Assembly (NCBI GenBank): GCA_016707445.1
Contig: JADJHR010000016.1
Span: 1-28,428, forward strand
Length of the DNA: 28,428 bases
Direction of reading: 5' to 3'
Source of the DNA: Rubrivivax sp.
Lineage (GTDB): Bacteria > Pseudomonadota > Gammaproteobacteria > Burkholderiales > Burkholderiaceae_C
Shown here: in pieces, positions 16,026 to 23,046 of the stretch
How the letters are laid out: each line of letters begins with the position of its first letter
How positions within the stretch are numbered: position 1 is the first letter of the stretch
The notes under the pieces: model-generated
The model's database searches: none
The model's input: the letters and a program-made list of their open reading frames with translations, nothing else
What the model was told of the DNA's origin: nothing
Translations under genes and position numbers: made by a program

Positions 16026-17042
16026 ATGCGGCAGAGGGGCAAGGGATATCGGTTGCTGAGGGGGCTGGCGGCCGCCTTGGTGCTGTCGGCCGCACTCGGC
16101 GCGGCCGCCGTCTGGTGGTGGCTGAACCAGCCCTTGTCGCTGGCGCGGCCGAGCATCGAGGTGTCGATCGAGGCCGGCAGCACGCCACGCGACGTGGCCC
16201 AGGCCTGGGTCGACGCCGGTGTGCAGACCGATGCGAGCTGGCTCTATGCTTGGTTCCGCGTGTCAGGCCAGGCGCGCCGCATACGCGCTGGCAGTTACGA
16301 GATCGAACCCGGCACGACACCGCGCACCCTGCTCGAGGTGCTGGTGCAGGGCCGTGAAACCCTGCAGACCGTGCGCCTGCTCGAGGGCTGGACCCTGCGC
16401 CAGGTGCGCGACGCACTGGCCGCTGCGCCGAATCTGAAGGCCACCACCCGTGCCTGGGACGATGCTCGATTGATGCAGGAGATCGGCGCGCCCGGTGTGT
16501 CGGCCGAGGGCCGCTTCTTTCCCGACACCTATGCCTATGCGCGCGGTGTCAGCGACCTGACGGTGCTGCGTCGGGCGTACCGCACGATGCAGCAGCGACT
16601 GGCAGCGGTATGGGCCGACCGGTCGGGCGACACGCCGCTGAAGTCTGCTGACGAGGCCTTGATCCTGGCCTCGATCGTCGAGAAGGAGACAGGAACCGCG
16701 ACCGACCGTCCGCTCATCGCGGGTGTCTTCATCAACCGGTTGCGACTGGGCATGCCGCTGCAGACCGATCCGACGGTGATCTACGGCCTGGGCGATCGAT
16801 TCGACGGCAACCTGCGCAAGCGCGACCTGCTGGCTGACACGCCCTTCAACACTTACACCCGCAGCGGCCTGCCGCCGACGCCGATTGCGCTGCCGGGCAT
16901 GGCCTCGTTGCGAGCGGCGGTGCGCCCCGAAGCGACCAAGGCGCTGTACTTCGTGGCCCGTGGTGACGGCAGCAGCGCCTTCAGCGACACCCTGGCCGAG
17001 CACAATCGCGCGGTGAACCGCTATCAACGAGGCCAGCCTTGA
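16026..17042 (+). CDS. mltG: Endolytic murein transglycosylase MltG (YceG)
   Basis: An inner-membrane lytic transglycosylase that cuts nascent glycan strands and is thought to set peptidoglycan chain length. The 338-residue protein has one N-terminal membrane segment (about residues 10-32, LLRGLAAALVLSAALGAAAV), a LysM-like region, and the YceG catalytic core with ASIVEKETG, where Glu219 corresponds to the catalytic Glu of E. coli MltG, followed by FINRLRLGMPLQTDPTV. ATG 16026 is chosen; ATG 16002 is an alternative that overlaps the ygfZ start. Its stop overlaps the tmk start (TTGA). mltG-tmk-holB is a widely conserved order. Confidence 0.95.
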   Translation: MRQRGKGYRLLRGLAAALVLSAALGAAAVWWWLNQPLSLARPSIEVSIEAGSTPRDVAQAWVDAGVQTDASWLYAWFRVSGQARRIRAGSYEIEPGTTPRTLLEVLVQGRETLQTVRLLEGWTLRQVRDALAAAPNLKATTRAWDDARLMQEIGAPGVSAEGRFFPDTYAYARGVSDLTVLRRAYRTMQQRLAAVWADRSGDTPLKSADEALILASIVEKETGTATDRPLIAGVFINRLRLGMPLQTDPTVIYGLGDRFDGNLRKRDLLADTPFNTYTRSGLPPTPIALPGMASLRAAVRPEATKALYFVARGDGSSAFSDTLAEHNRAVNRYQRGQP

Positions 17043-17656
17043 GGGCCGGCCGTTTCATCACTTTCGAAGGCATCGACGGCGCCGGCAAGAGCACGCACAT
17101 CGACGCCCTGGTCGACTGGCTGCGCACGCAAGGGCAGCGGGTGCTGGTCACGCGCGAGCCCGGCGGCACCCCGCTGGCGGAAACGCTGCGCGAACTGGTG
17201 CTGCACCAGGCGATGGACACCTTGACCGAAGCGCTGCTGGTCTTTGCCGCCCGCCGCGACCACCTGGCGCGGGTCATCGAGCCAGCACTGGCCGACGGCC
17301 AGACGGTGCTCTGCGACCGCTTCACCGACGCCAGCTTCGCCTACCAGGGCGGTGGCCGCGGTTTCGACCTGCAGGTGCTGACCCAGCTCGAAGACTGGGT
17401 GCAGCAGGGCCGGCAGCCGGACCTGACCTTGTGGTTCGACCTGCCGGCCGAAGAGGCGGCGCAGCGGCGGGCCGCAGCACGTGCACCCGACCGCTTCGAA
17501 CGCCAGGACCTGGCCTTCTTCGAGCGCGTTCGCGCCGGCTATGCGCGCCGCGCTGAACTTGCGCCAGGCCGCTTCTGCCGGATCGATGCCGTGGGCGAAC
17601 GTGCTGCGGTCTGGGCCCAGGTGCAGGCCGCGCTGACCAGCCGAGGTGGCGGGTGA
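17039..17656 (+). CDS. tmk: Thymidylate kinase
   Basis: Phosphorylates dTMP to dTDP with ATP for DNA synthesis. The 205-residue protein has P-loop EGIDGAGKST (10-19), TREPGGT (38-44), the DRF motif (93-95) in CDRFTDASFAYQGGGRG, and an Arg-rich LID region (RRAAARAPDRFERQ). The arginines in the LID and the P-loop without a catalytic Arg resemble the E. coli-type (type II) enzyme. The start is TTG at 17039, overlapping the mltG stop; no ATG gives the conserved N-terminus GRFITFEG. Confidence 0.96.
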   Translation: MRAGRFITFEGIDGAGKSTHIDALVDWLRTQGQRVLVTREPGGTPLAETLRELVLHQAMDTLTEALLVFAARRDHLARVIEPALADGQTVLCDRFTDASFAYQGGGRGFDLQVLTQLEDWVQQGRQPDLTLWFDLPAEEAAQRRAAARAPDRFERQDLAFFERVRAGYARRAELAPGRFCRIDAVGERAAVWAQVQAALTSRGGG

Positions 17657-18678
17657 GCCCCTTTGCCGCCGCCTTGCCCTGGCTGGCCCCCGTGGTCGCG
17701 CAGGCAATGGCCATGCCGCACGCCCATGCCATCTTGCTGCATGGCGCAGCCGGTGATGGCTTGTTCGAGGCGGCGCACACGATTGCCCAGGGCTGGCTGT
17801 GCGAAGGCGCCTCAAACACACCACCCTGCGGGCATTGCAGCGCCTGCCGCGCGACGGCATCCGGCCAGCACCCCGACCTGCATCGGCTGGCACCCGAGTG
17901 GCTGCGCCAGCAGTGGGGCGAGAGCCCGGCAGGCGACGTTGCCGACGGCGAGGGCGGCAGCAAGAGCAAACGCAAGCCCAGCAAGCAGATCCGCATCGAC
18001 GAGGTGCGTGCCGCAATCGACTGGGTGGTGACGACCTCGTCACGCGGGCGAGCCAAGGTGGTGCTGGTGCAACCGGCCGAGGCGATGAACCTGCAGGCTG
18101 CCAGCGCGCTGTTGAAAACGCTGGAAGAACCCCCGCGGGGCGCACGATTGCTGCTGGCAGCGGCCGAGCCCGAGCGGCTGCTGTCCACGGTGCGCAGCCG
18201 CTGCCAGGTGCTGCGCCTGACGCCGCCACCGCCGAACGTGGCGCTGGCCTGGCTGCAGGACCAGGGACTGGCACAAGCCGAGGTCCTGCTGGCAGCTTGT
18301 TCGCAGCGGCCACTGGACGCACTGGCGTTGTCGGTGGCGGGTGTCGACGCCACACGCTGGGCGGCGGTGCCGGCGGCAGTGTTCGACCGCCAGCCGGCGC
18401 TGTTTGCGGGCTGGCCCGCCGCCCGCGTGCTTGAAGTGCTGCAGAAGCTGTGCCACGACGGCATGGCGATGACTGCCGGCGCGGCGCCGCGTTTCTATCC
18501 GGCACAGTCGCTGCGTCGGCCTGTGGCGCTGGCATCGCTGGTGGCCTGGGGCCGCGAACTGTCGCAACTGGCGCAGCGCATCGACCACCCCTGGAGCGAG
18601 GGCCTGCTGGTCGATGCCCTGCTGGACCGTGCGCACCGCGCCTGGCATGGCGCGGGCAGGGCGTCCGATACACTCTGA
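17653..18678 (+). CDS. holB: DNA polymerase III subunit delta prime
   Basis: Delta prime is part of the clamp-loader complex that places the beta clamp on DNA. The 341-residue protein has the degenerate P-loop region HGAAGDG expected of a non-ATPase subunit. Four zinc-finger cysteines (Cys50, Cys59, Cys62, Cys65, in CGHCSAC) match the spacing in E. coli delta prime. It also has LLKTLEEPP and the SRC motif (VRSRCQ). A basic Gly/Ser/Lys-rich insertion (about 95-115, GGSKSKRKPSKQ) is unusual in length. It starts at GTG 17653, overlapping the tmk stop as GTGA. It is followed by pilZ, the same order as in Pseudomonas. Confidence 0.94.
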   Translation: MSPFAAALPWLAPVVAQAMAMPHAHAILLHGAAGDGLFEAAHTIAQGWLCEGASNTPPCGHCSACRATASGQHPDLHRLAPEWLRQQWGESPAGDVADGEGGSKSKRKPSKQIRIDEVRAAIDWVVTTSSRGRAKVVLVQPAEAMNLQAASALLKTLEEPPRGARLLLAAAEPERLLSTVRSRCQVLRLTPPPPNVALAWLQDQGLAQAEVLLAACSQRPLDALALSVAGVDATRWAAVPAAVFDRQPALFAGWPAARVLEVLQKLCHDGMAMTAGAAPRFYPAQSLRRPVALASLVAWGRELSQLAQRIDHPWSEGLLVDALLDRAHRAWHGAGRASDTL

Positions 18679-18680
18679 TC

Positions 18681-19094
18681 ATGAGCGAGAAACCGCCGGC
18701 CCGACCCGCTGTCACACCCACATTGGGCGGCGGCGTGGCGCCGCTGGGTGCCGCCAACCGGCCCGCCGTGATGCAGCTGGTGTTCCGCGAAAAGGGCGCG
18801 CTGTACGCCGCCTACATGCCCGTGCTCACCGACGGTGGCCTGTTCGTGCCGACCACGCGCGAGTACCGCATCGGCGAGGACATCTATCTGCTGCTGTCGC
18901 TGCCCGACGATCCGCAGCGTTACCCGGTGGCCGGCAAGGTGGCCTGGATCACGCCAGCCAATGCGTCGGGCGGCCGCACCCAGGGCGTGGGTGTGCGTTT
19001 TCCGGCCGACGAGAAGACGCGTGCGCTGAAGCTGCGCATCGAAGAGATTCTGGGCACCGCGATCTCGTCGTCCAAGCCCACGCAGACGATCTGA
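18681..19094 (+). CDS. pilZ: Type IV pilus biogenesis protein PilZ
   Basis: A 137-residue single-domain PilZ protein. Core features are LVFREKGALYAAYMP, the short TDGGLFVPT stretch where classical c-di-GMP receptors have a D/NxSxxG motif, and GKVAWITP with GVGVRF. The RxxxR c-di-GMP-binding motif is not visible, as in the founding PilZ of Pseudomonas aeruginosa, which supports pilus assembly without binding c-di-GMP itself. It starts two bases after holB and is followed by tatD, the known tmk-holB-pilZ-tatD order. With pilU near the left end it suggests a type IV-piliated cell. Confidence 0.93.
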   Translation: MSEKPPARPAVTPTLGGGVAPLGAANRPAVMQLVFREKGALYAAYMPVLTDGGLFVPTTREYRIGEDIYLLLSLPDDPQRYPVAGKVAWITPANASGGRTQGVGVRFPADEKTRALKLRIEEILGTAISSSKPTQTI

Positions 19095-19095
19095 C

Positions 19096-19111
19096 GGCGC
19101 CCGCAGGCGCC
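19096..19111 (+). repeat. Small hairpin between pilZ and tatD
   Basis: GGCGCC-CGCA-GGCGCC forms a 6-bp GC stem with a 4-nt loop directly after the pilZ stop. There is no T-run, so it is more likely a pause or mRNA-stabilising element than a full terminator; tatD starts 12 bases later. Confidence 0.3.
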
Positions 19112-19122
19112 AGCGCTTTCGC

Positions 19123-19923
19123 ATGTACGTCGATTCGCATTGTCACTTGAGCTTTCCGGCGCTCAGCCAGCGCATCGACGAGATCCGTCGCGACATGGCC
19201 GCGGCCGATGTCGACCGTGCGCTGTGCATCTGCACGACGATGGAGGAATTCGACCAGGTCCATGCGCTGGCGATGGCGCACGACAACCTGTGGTGCACCG
19301 TCGGCGTGCATCCCGATTCCGAAGGCGTGCTGGAGCCCACGCTCAACGACCTGGTCACGCGCGCAGCGCTACCGCGCGTGGTGGGGCTGGGCGAGACCGG
19401 GCTCGACTACTACCGGCTGAACGGCCGCAGCGTGGCCGAGATGGCATGGCAGCGTGACCGCTTTCGCGTTCACATCCAAGCAGCGCAACTCACCGGGCTG
19501 CCCCTGGTGGTGCACACACGCAGCGCGTCGGCCGACACACTGGCTGTGCTGGCCGACGAAGGGCAGGGGCGGGTCACCGGGGTGTTCCATTGCTTCACCG
19601 AGACGCGAGAAGTGGCCCGCGCGGCGCTCGACCTGGGCTTCATGATTTCGTTCTCGGGCATCCTGACCTTTCGCAACGCCGAAGAACTGCGTGAGGTGGC
19701 GCGCATGGTTCCGATCGACCGCTGCCTGATCGAGACCGACAGCCCTTACCTGGCGCCGGTGCCGCATCGCGGCAAGACCAACACGCCGGCCTGGGTGCCG
19801 CATGTCGCGGTGCGTCTGGCGGAACTGAAGAACCTGCCGCTGTCGACGGTGGCCGAACGCACGAGCGACAACTTCGAGCGCCTGTTCCCGAGAGTCACGC
19901 TCACCTTGAAGGACCTGGCATGA
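19123..19923 (+). CDS. tatD: TatD-family metal-dependent DNase/hydrolase
   Basis: A 266-residue TIM-barrel metallohydrolase of the TatD/YcfH family, implicated in 3'-5' DNA exonuclease activity and DNA repair. Metal ligands are visible: HCH near the N-terminus (His6, His8), Glu91 in LGETGLDYY, His131 in PLVVHTR, His156 in GVFHCFTE, and Asp206 in IETDSPYL. The length is normal. The ATG lies 28 bases after pilZ, and the stop overlaps the next gene as ATGA. As the gene next to holB-pilZ it corresponds to the YcfH branch rather than the tat-operon TatD; activity on DNA is inferred from family members. Confidence 0.93.
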   Translation: MYVDSHCHLSFPALSQRIDEIRRDMAAADVDRALCICTTMEEFDQVHALAMAHDNLWCTVGVHPDSEGVLEPTLNDLVTRAALPRVVGLGETGLDYYRLNGRSVAEMAWQRDRFRVHIQAAQLTGLPLVVHTRSASADTLAVLADEGQGRVTGVFHCFTETREVARAALDLGFMISFSGILTFRNAEELREVARMVPIDRCLIETDSPYLAPVPHRGKTNTPAWVPHVAVRLAELKNLPLSTVAERTSDNFERLFPRVTLTLKDLA

Positions 19924-20567
19924 CGCAGCGTTTCATCCTCAAATGGCTGATCGGCTTTGCACTGGCTGCCGGCCTGACAGCGGGCTCGGCATGGGCGGGC
20001 GCCTACGAGGATTTCTTTCGCGCGATCGACATCGACAACGAGGCCGGCGTGCGTGAACTGCTTGGCCGCGGTATCGACCCCAACACGCGCGACGAAAAGG
20101 GCCAGCATGCCCTATTCGTGGCCCTGCGCGGCCAGTCCGGCAAGGTGTTTCAGCTGCTGCTGAGTCAACCCGCCACCGAGGTCGATGCGGCGAACGGCGT
20201 GGGCGAAACCCCGTTGATGATGGCCGCATTGCGCGCCGACCTGCCGGCCATGAAGGCTTTGGTGGCACGGGGTGCGCAGATCAACCGACCGGGCTGGACA
20301 CCGCTTCACTACGCCGCCAGCAGCCCGTCGCCACAGCCCGTGCGATGGCTGCTGGAGCAGGGCGCTGTCGTCGATGCGCGTGCGCCCAACGGCAACACTG
20401 CGCTCATGCTGGCGGCGCGTTACGGTCATGAAGCCAGCGTCGATCTGCTGCTGGCGCGGGGAGCCGACCGCCGACTGCGCAATGCGCTGAACGACACCGC
20501 CGCCGACTCGGCGCGACGCGATGGTCGCGATGCTCTGGGGCTGCGTCTCGAGTCAGGCGGACGCTGA
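19920..20567 (+). CDS. Secreted ankyrin-repeat protein
   Basis: A 215-residue protein with an N-terminal signal peptide (WLIGFALAAGLTAGSAWA, cleavage probably after AWA). About five ankyrin repeats follow: DNEAGVRELLGRGIDPN, then GQHALFVALR, GETPLMMAALRADLP, GWTPLHYAA and NGNTALMLAARYGHEAS with LLLARGADR. It is expected in the periplasm, where it would bind a protein partner, but no partner or enzymatic motif is visible. The ATG overlaps the tatD stop, so it is the last gene of the mltG-tmk-holB-pilZ-tatD operon. A hairpin follows 26 bases after its stop. Function is unknown. Confidence 0.88.
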   Translation: MTQRFILKWLIGFALAAGLTAGSAWAGAYEDFFRAIDIDNEAGVRELLGRGIDPNTRDEKGQHALFVALRGQSGKVFQLLLSQPATEVDAANGVGETPLMMAALRADLPAMKALVARGAQINRPGWTPLHYAASSPSPQPVRWLLEQGAVVDARAPNGNTALMLAARYGHEASVDLLLARGADRRLRNALNDTAADSARRDGRDALGLRLESGGR

Positions 20568-20592
20568 GGCGCTGACAGGCTTCGTCCTGGTT

Positions 20593-20615
20593 CGTGTCGG
20601 AAGTCATCCGACACG
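20593..20615 (+). terminator. Candidate terminator hairpin after the ankyrin gene
   Basis: A perfect 9-bp stem CGTGTCGGA / TCCGACACG with a 5-nt loop (AGTCA) follows the operon end by about 26 bases. The downstream sequence TCCTTTGG is only weakly T-rich, so intrinsic termination is likely but inefficient. Confidence 0.5.
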
Positions 20616-20658
20616 TCCTTTGGCGGGCGGCCGACTGGTCAGCGCGGGGCTTGGTCCC

Positions 20659-20684
20659 TAAAGTGGGTCTGTCCAGGCCGATTC
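20659..20684 (+). promoter_or_regulatory. Possible sigma-28 (FliA)-like promoter
   Basis: TAAAGT at 20659-20664 and GCCGATTC at 20677-20684 resemble the flagellar sigma factor consensus TAAA-N15-GCCGATAA. The spacing here is 14 and the second box matches six of eight positions. It lies directly upstream of the Shine-Dalgarno sequence and start of the small acidic protein gene. Confidence 0.4.
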
Positions 20685-20703
20685 CGGCTTCAGGAGTATC
20701 GAC

Positions 20704-20928
20704 ATGTCTGAGCAGTCACAGGTTCGCAACCCCTTTATGCTGATGATTGAGCCCGAGGTGGTGTTGGCCGCGATCGAGAACTCCGAGCGTCTGGGGCAAC
20801 TCAATCGCCATCTGTGTCGTCCGCTGGACCGACCGATGTTGTCTAGCCCGGCGGCAGCCGAGGTCGAGGTCGAGGTCGAGGTCGATGGCGACGACGCGGT
20901 CAACGACGATTCGGATTCGTCACATTGA
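20704..20928 (+). CDS. Small acidic hypothetical protein
   Basis: A 74-residue protein with a good ribosome-binding site (AGGAG, seven bases before ATG 20704). The N-terminal two-thirds reads NPFMLMIEPEVVLAAIENSE and LGQLNRHLCRPLDRP, probably helical. The C-terminal third is very acidic, with an EVEVEVEVDGDD stretch encoded by a GAGGTC tandem repeat and an Asp/Ser tail. No known domain was recognised and no catalytic residues are apparent. It stands alone between the ankyrin gene and the convergent CoA-transferase operon, with its own candidate promoter. The ribosome-binding site and protein-like N-terminus support it as a real gene. Confidence 0.65.
   Translation: MSEQSQVRNPFMLMIEPEVVLAAIENSERLGQLNRHLCRPLDRPMLSSPAAAEVEVEVEVDGDDAVNDDSDSSH
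20860..20883 (+). repeat. Four tandem copies of GAGGTC
   Basis: A perfect hexanucleotide repeat (4 copies) inside the small acidic gene, encoding Glu-Val four times. Copy-number change would keep the reading frame and alter the length of the acidic tail. Confidence 0.9.
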
Positions 20929-20997
20929 ACCTTGCCGCGCGCGGTCTTGGCGACCGCTGCGCGATTTCCAGCCCGATGCTTCCTGGAAGTCATTCTT

Positions 20998-21032
20998 CAT
21001 AATTGAGCACGATGTATATTATGTAAACTCAA
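20998..21032. promoter_or_regulatory. AT-rich island with interleaved inverted repeats
   Basis: In GC-rich surroundings this segment is AT-rich and contains CATAAT (20998-21003) paired with ATTATG (21018-21023), interleaved with TTGAG (21003-21007) and CTCAA (21028-21032). It lies between the ends of two convergent genes. Its role is unknown. Confidence 0.35.
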
Positions 21033-21056
21033 GGATAGAGATCGACGATGAATTGA

Positions 21057-21084
21057 CATGGGCGCCGGCAACATGGCGCCCATG
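21057..21084 (-). terminator. Terminator hairpin of the CoA-transferase operon (possibly bidirectional)
   Basis: A perfect 10-bp inverted repeat CATGGGCGCC / GGCGCCCATG with an 8-nt loop starts 12 bases after the stop of the CoA-transferase beta gene. On the minus strand it is followed by TCAATTCATC, a weak T-rich tract. It sits between convergent genes and could act in both directions. Confidence 0.6.
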
Positions 21085-21095
21085 AACGACAAGCA

Positions 21096-21734
21096 TCAGG
21101 CCAGCGTCACGCCGGTCTTGGCCTGTACCTCGTCGCGCGTCACGCCGTCTGCCAGTTCGACCACCTTCAGACCGTGCGGCGTCACGTCCAGCACGCACAG
21201 GTCGGTGATGATGCGGTCGACCACGCCCACCCCCGTGAGCGGCAAGGTGCACTGCGGCAGGATCTTCATGTCGAACCCGCCGTCCTTCTTGCGCGCCACG
21301 TGTTCCATCAGCACGACCACGCTCTTCACACCGGCCACCAGGTCCATCGCGCCGCCCATGCCCTTGACCATCTTGCCGGGGATCATCCAGTTCGCCAGGT
21401 CACCCTTCTCACTGACCTGCATGGCGCCCAGGATCGACAGGTTGATCTTGCCGCCGCGAATCATCGCAAAGCTTTCGTGGCTGCCGAAGATGCTGCTGCC
21501 GGCAATCGTGGTCACGGTCTGCTTGCCAGCGTTGATCAGGTCGGCGTCGACCTCGTCTTCGGTCGGGAACGGACCGATGCCCAGCATGCCGTTCTCGCTT
21601 TGCAGCCACACCTCGATCGTGGGGTCGACGAAGTTCGCCACCAGGGTCGGCAAGCCGATGCCCAGGTTGACGTAGAAGCCGTCATGCAGTTCCTTGGCCG
21701 CGCGTGCCGCCATTTGCTCATGTGTCCAGGCCAT
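21096..21734 (-). CDS. scoB: 3-oxoacid CoA-transferase, subunit B
   Basis: The 212-residue beta subunit of a family I CoA transferase, which moves CoA from succinyl-CoA (or acetyl-CoA) to a 3-oxo acid such as acetoacetate. The catalytic glutamate lies in the conserved SENGMLG (Glu47). NLGIGLPTLVANF near the N-terminus and the GGAMDLVAGVK region are typical. It starts two bases after the alpha subunit stop, with GGAG of the upstream gene end serving as ribosome-binding site. The ScoB, PcaJ, CatJ and AtoA subfamilies cannot be separated with certainty; the sequence looks most like succinyl-CoA:3-ketoacid CoA transferase. A hairpin terminator follows. Confidence 0.9.
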   Translation of the reverse strand: MAWTHEQMAARAAKELHDGFYVNLGIGLPTLVANFVDPTIEVWLQSENGMLGIGPFPTEDEVDADLINAGKQTVTTIAGSSIFGSHESFAMIRGGKINLSILGAMQVSEKGDLANWMIPGKMVKGMGGAMDLVAGVKSVVVLMEHVARKKDGGFDMKILPQCTLPLTGVGVVDRIITDLCVLDVTPHGLKVVELADGVTRDEVQAKTGVTLA

Positions 21735-21736
21735 GC

Positions 21737-22462
21737 TCAGGCTCCCTTCCCTGCGGTCGTGGTGACGGATTCGGTGATGGTGCGCTTTTCGATGCGCTTC
21801 TCGGGCGTGGCATTGAGCACCAGCCGGTGCACGTAGATGCCGGGCAGGTGCACCGCGTCGGGGTCGAAGCTGCCTGTCTCGACGATTTCCTCGACCTCGA
21901 CCACGCTGATGCGGCCGGCCATGATCACCGCCGGGTTGAAGTTTCGCGCGGTGCGCCGAAAGATCAGGTTGCCTGACCGGTCGGCCTTCCAGGCCTTGGC
22001 CAACGACACCGCTGGCGATAACGACCGTTCCATCACATAGGTCTTGCCATCGAAGTCGCGCGTCTCCTTGCCTTCGGCCACCAGGGTGCCCACGCCGGTG
22101 CGCGTGAAGAAGGCCGGGATGCCGGCGCCGCCGGCGCGCAGCCGTTCGGCCAAGGTGCCCTGGGGTGTGAATTCGAGTTCGAGCTCACCGGCCAGATACT
22201 GGCGCTCGAACTCCTTGTTTTCGCCCACGTAGCTGGAGATCATGCGTTTGATCTGCCGCGTCTGCAGCAGCTGGCCGAGGCCGAAACCGTCGACGCCGGC
22301 ATTGTTGGAGACGACCGTCAGGTCCTTGACGCCGCTGTCGCGCAACGCTGCGATCAGCGCCTCGGGGATGCCACACAGGCCAAACCCGCCGACGGCCAAT
22401 AATTGACCGTCCTGCACGATGCCCGAAAGCGCCTCGACGGCACTGGGGTAGATCTTGTTCAT
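21737..22462 (-). CDS. scoA: 3-oxoacid CoA-transferase, subunit A
   Basis: The 241-residue alpha subunit, partner of the gene immediately downstream. The N-terminal GGFGLCGIPEALI (about 25-37) is the CoA-binding signature of the family, followed by SNNAGVDGFGLG and the ISSYVGENKEFERQ segment. The complex activates acetoacetate and similar ketone bodies for beta-oxidation or polyhydroxyalkanoate turnover. I start at ATG 22462 (MNKIYPSAVEAL), with GGAG eight bases upstream; the longer in-frame start at 22492 adds a non-conserved stretch. It is divergent from the thioesterase gene across a 150-bp gap with a dyad symmetry element. Confidence 0.92.
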   Translation of the reverse strand: MNKIYPSAVEALSGIVQDGQLLAVGGFGLCGIPEALIAALRDSGVKDLTVVSNNAGVDGFGLGQLLQTRQIKRMISSYVGENKEFERQYLAGELELEFTPQGTLAERLRAGGAGIPAFFTRTGVGTLVAEGKETRDFDGKTYVMERSLSPAVSLAKAWKADRSGNLIFRRTARNFNPAVIMAGRISVVEVEEIVETGSFDPDAVHLPGIYVHRLVLNATPEKRIEKRTITESVTTTAGKGA

Positions 22463-22521
22463 GGCGAACGCTCCGCAAAATCGAAGGCGCAAGGCTACCT
22501 TGTCACGATGGGGTCTGGCGT

Positions 22522-22541
22522 TACGTAGATTTCACTAAGTA
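22522..22541. promoter_or_regulatory. Inverted repeat, possible operator between scoA and the thioesterase gene
   Basis: TACGTAG-ATTTCA-CTAAGTA is a 7+7 dyad with one mismatch and a 6-bp spacer in the divergent gap, a size typical for a dimeric repressor or activator. The binding protein is not known. Confidence 0.4.
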
Positions 22542-22581
22542 CCGGGCTGCGACGCCCGCGCCCGGCACGGGTCGGGCTCCG

Positions 22582-22587
22582 TAGAAT
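22582..22587 (+). promoter_or_regulatory. Candidate -10 box for the thioesterase-regulator operon
   Basis: TAGAAT matches the sigma-70 -10 consensus at five of six positions, preceded by G and 25 bases before the start codon. No good -35 box is seen 16-18 bases upstream, so it may depend on an activator. Confidence 0.4.
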
Positions 22588-22612
22588 CAAGCGCGCAACC
22601 AGGGGATTCACG

Positions 22613-23038
22613 ATGGACAAAGGGACTGCCGCCGACATCGAGATGCTCGAAGAAGCCCTGGCGGGCATGGTCGCGCCCTGGGTGCGCGCCCTGGGCTTGC
22701 GCGTGGCCGAGGCCCACGCCGGGCAGGTGCTGTTGCGACTGCCGGTCACGCCGTCGCTGGTACACGGAGGTGGCGTGTTGTGTGGCCAGGCATTGATGGC
22801 CGCCGCCGACACCGCGATGGTGCTGGCGGTGATGACTCGGCTGGGCGGCTTCAAGCCGATGACCACGGTGCAGTTGCAGACCAGCTTTCTCAAACCCGTG
22901 CCGGGCAGCAGCGCGCATGCCGAGGTGCTGGCGCGCGTGCTGCGCATGGGCAAGAGCCTGATCTTCGGCGAGATCCTGATGCACACCGACACGGGCGACC
23001 TGGCGGCCCACGCCACCACCACCTACGCCCTGCTCTAG
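22613..23038 (+). CDS. PaaI-type hotdog-fold acyl-CoA thioesterase
   Basis: A 141-residue single hotdog domain protein of the PaaI/YbgC-like thioesterase family, which hydrolyses acyl- or arylacyl-CoA in the cytosol. The diagnostic segment is LVHGGGVLCGQALMAAADTA, where the HGG and the following acidic Asp build the active site, followed by TTVQLQTSFLKPVP, the second conserved strand pair. AGGGGA lies 6-11 bases before ATG 22613. Neighbours are the divergent CoA-transferase genes and, eight bases downstream, a PAS-LuxR regulator, which together suggest a small acyl-CoA metabolism unit. The substrate cannot be told from sequence. Confidence 0.88.
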   Translation: MDKGTAADIEMLEEALAGMVAPWVRALGLRVAEAHAGQVLLRLPVTPSLVHGGGVLCGQALMAAADTAMVLAVMTRLGGFKPMTTVQLQTSFLKPVPGSSAHAEVLARVLRMGKSLIFGEILMHTDTGDLAAHATTTYALL

Positions 23039-23046
23039 CGCCGGCC

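Noticed and set aside
20747..21085. 112-codon plus-strand frame overlapping the small acidic gene and ending in the AT-rich island
   Set aside because: It has no ribosome-binding site, overlaps the better-supported 74-residue gene in another frame, and its more natural-looking end only reflects AT-rich DNA.
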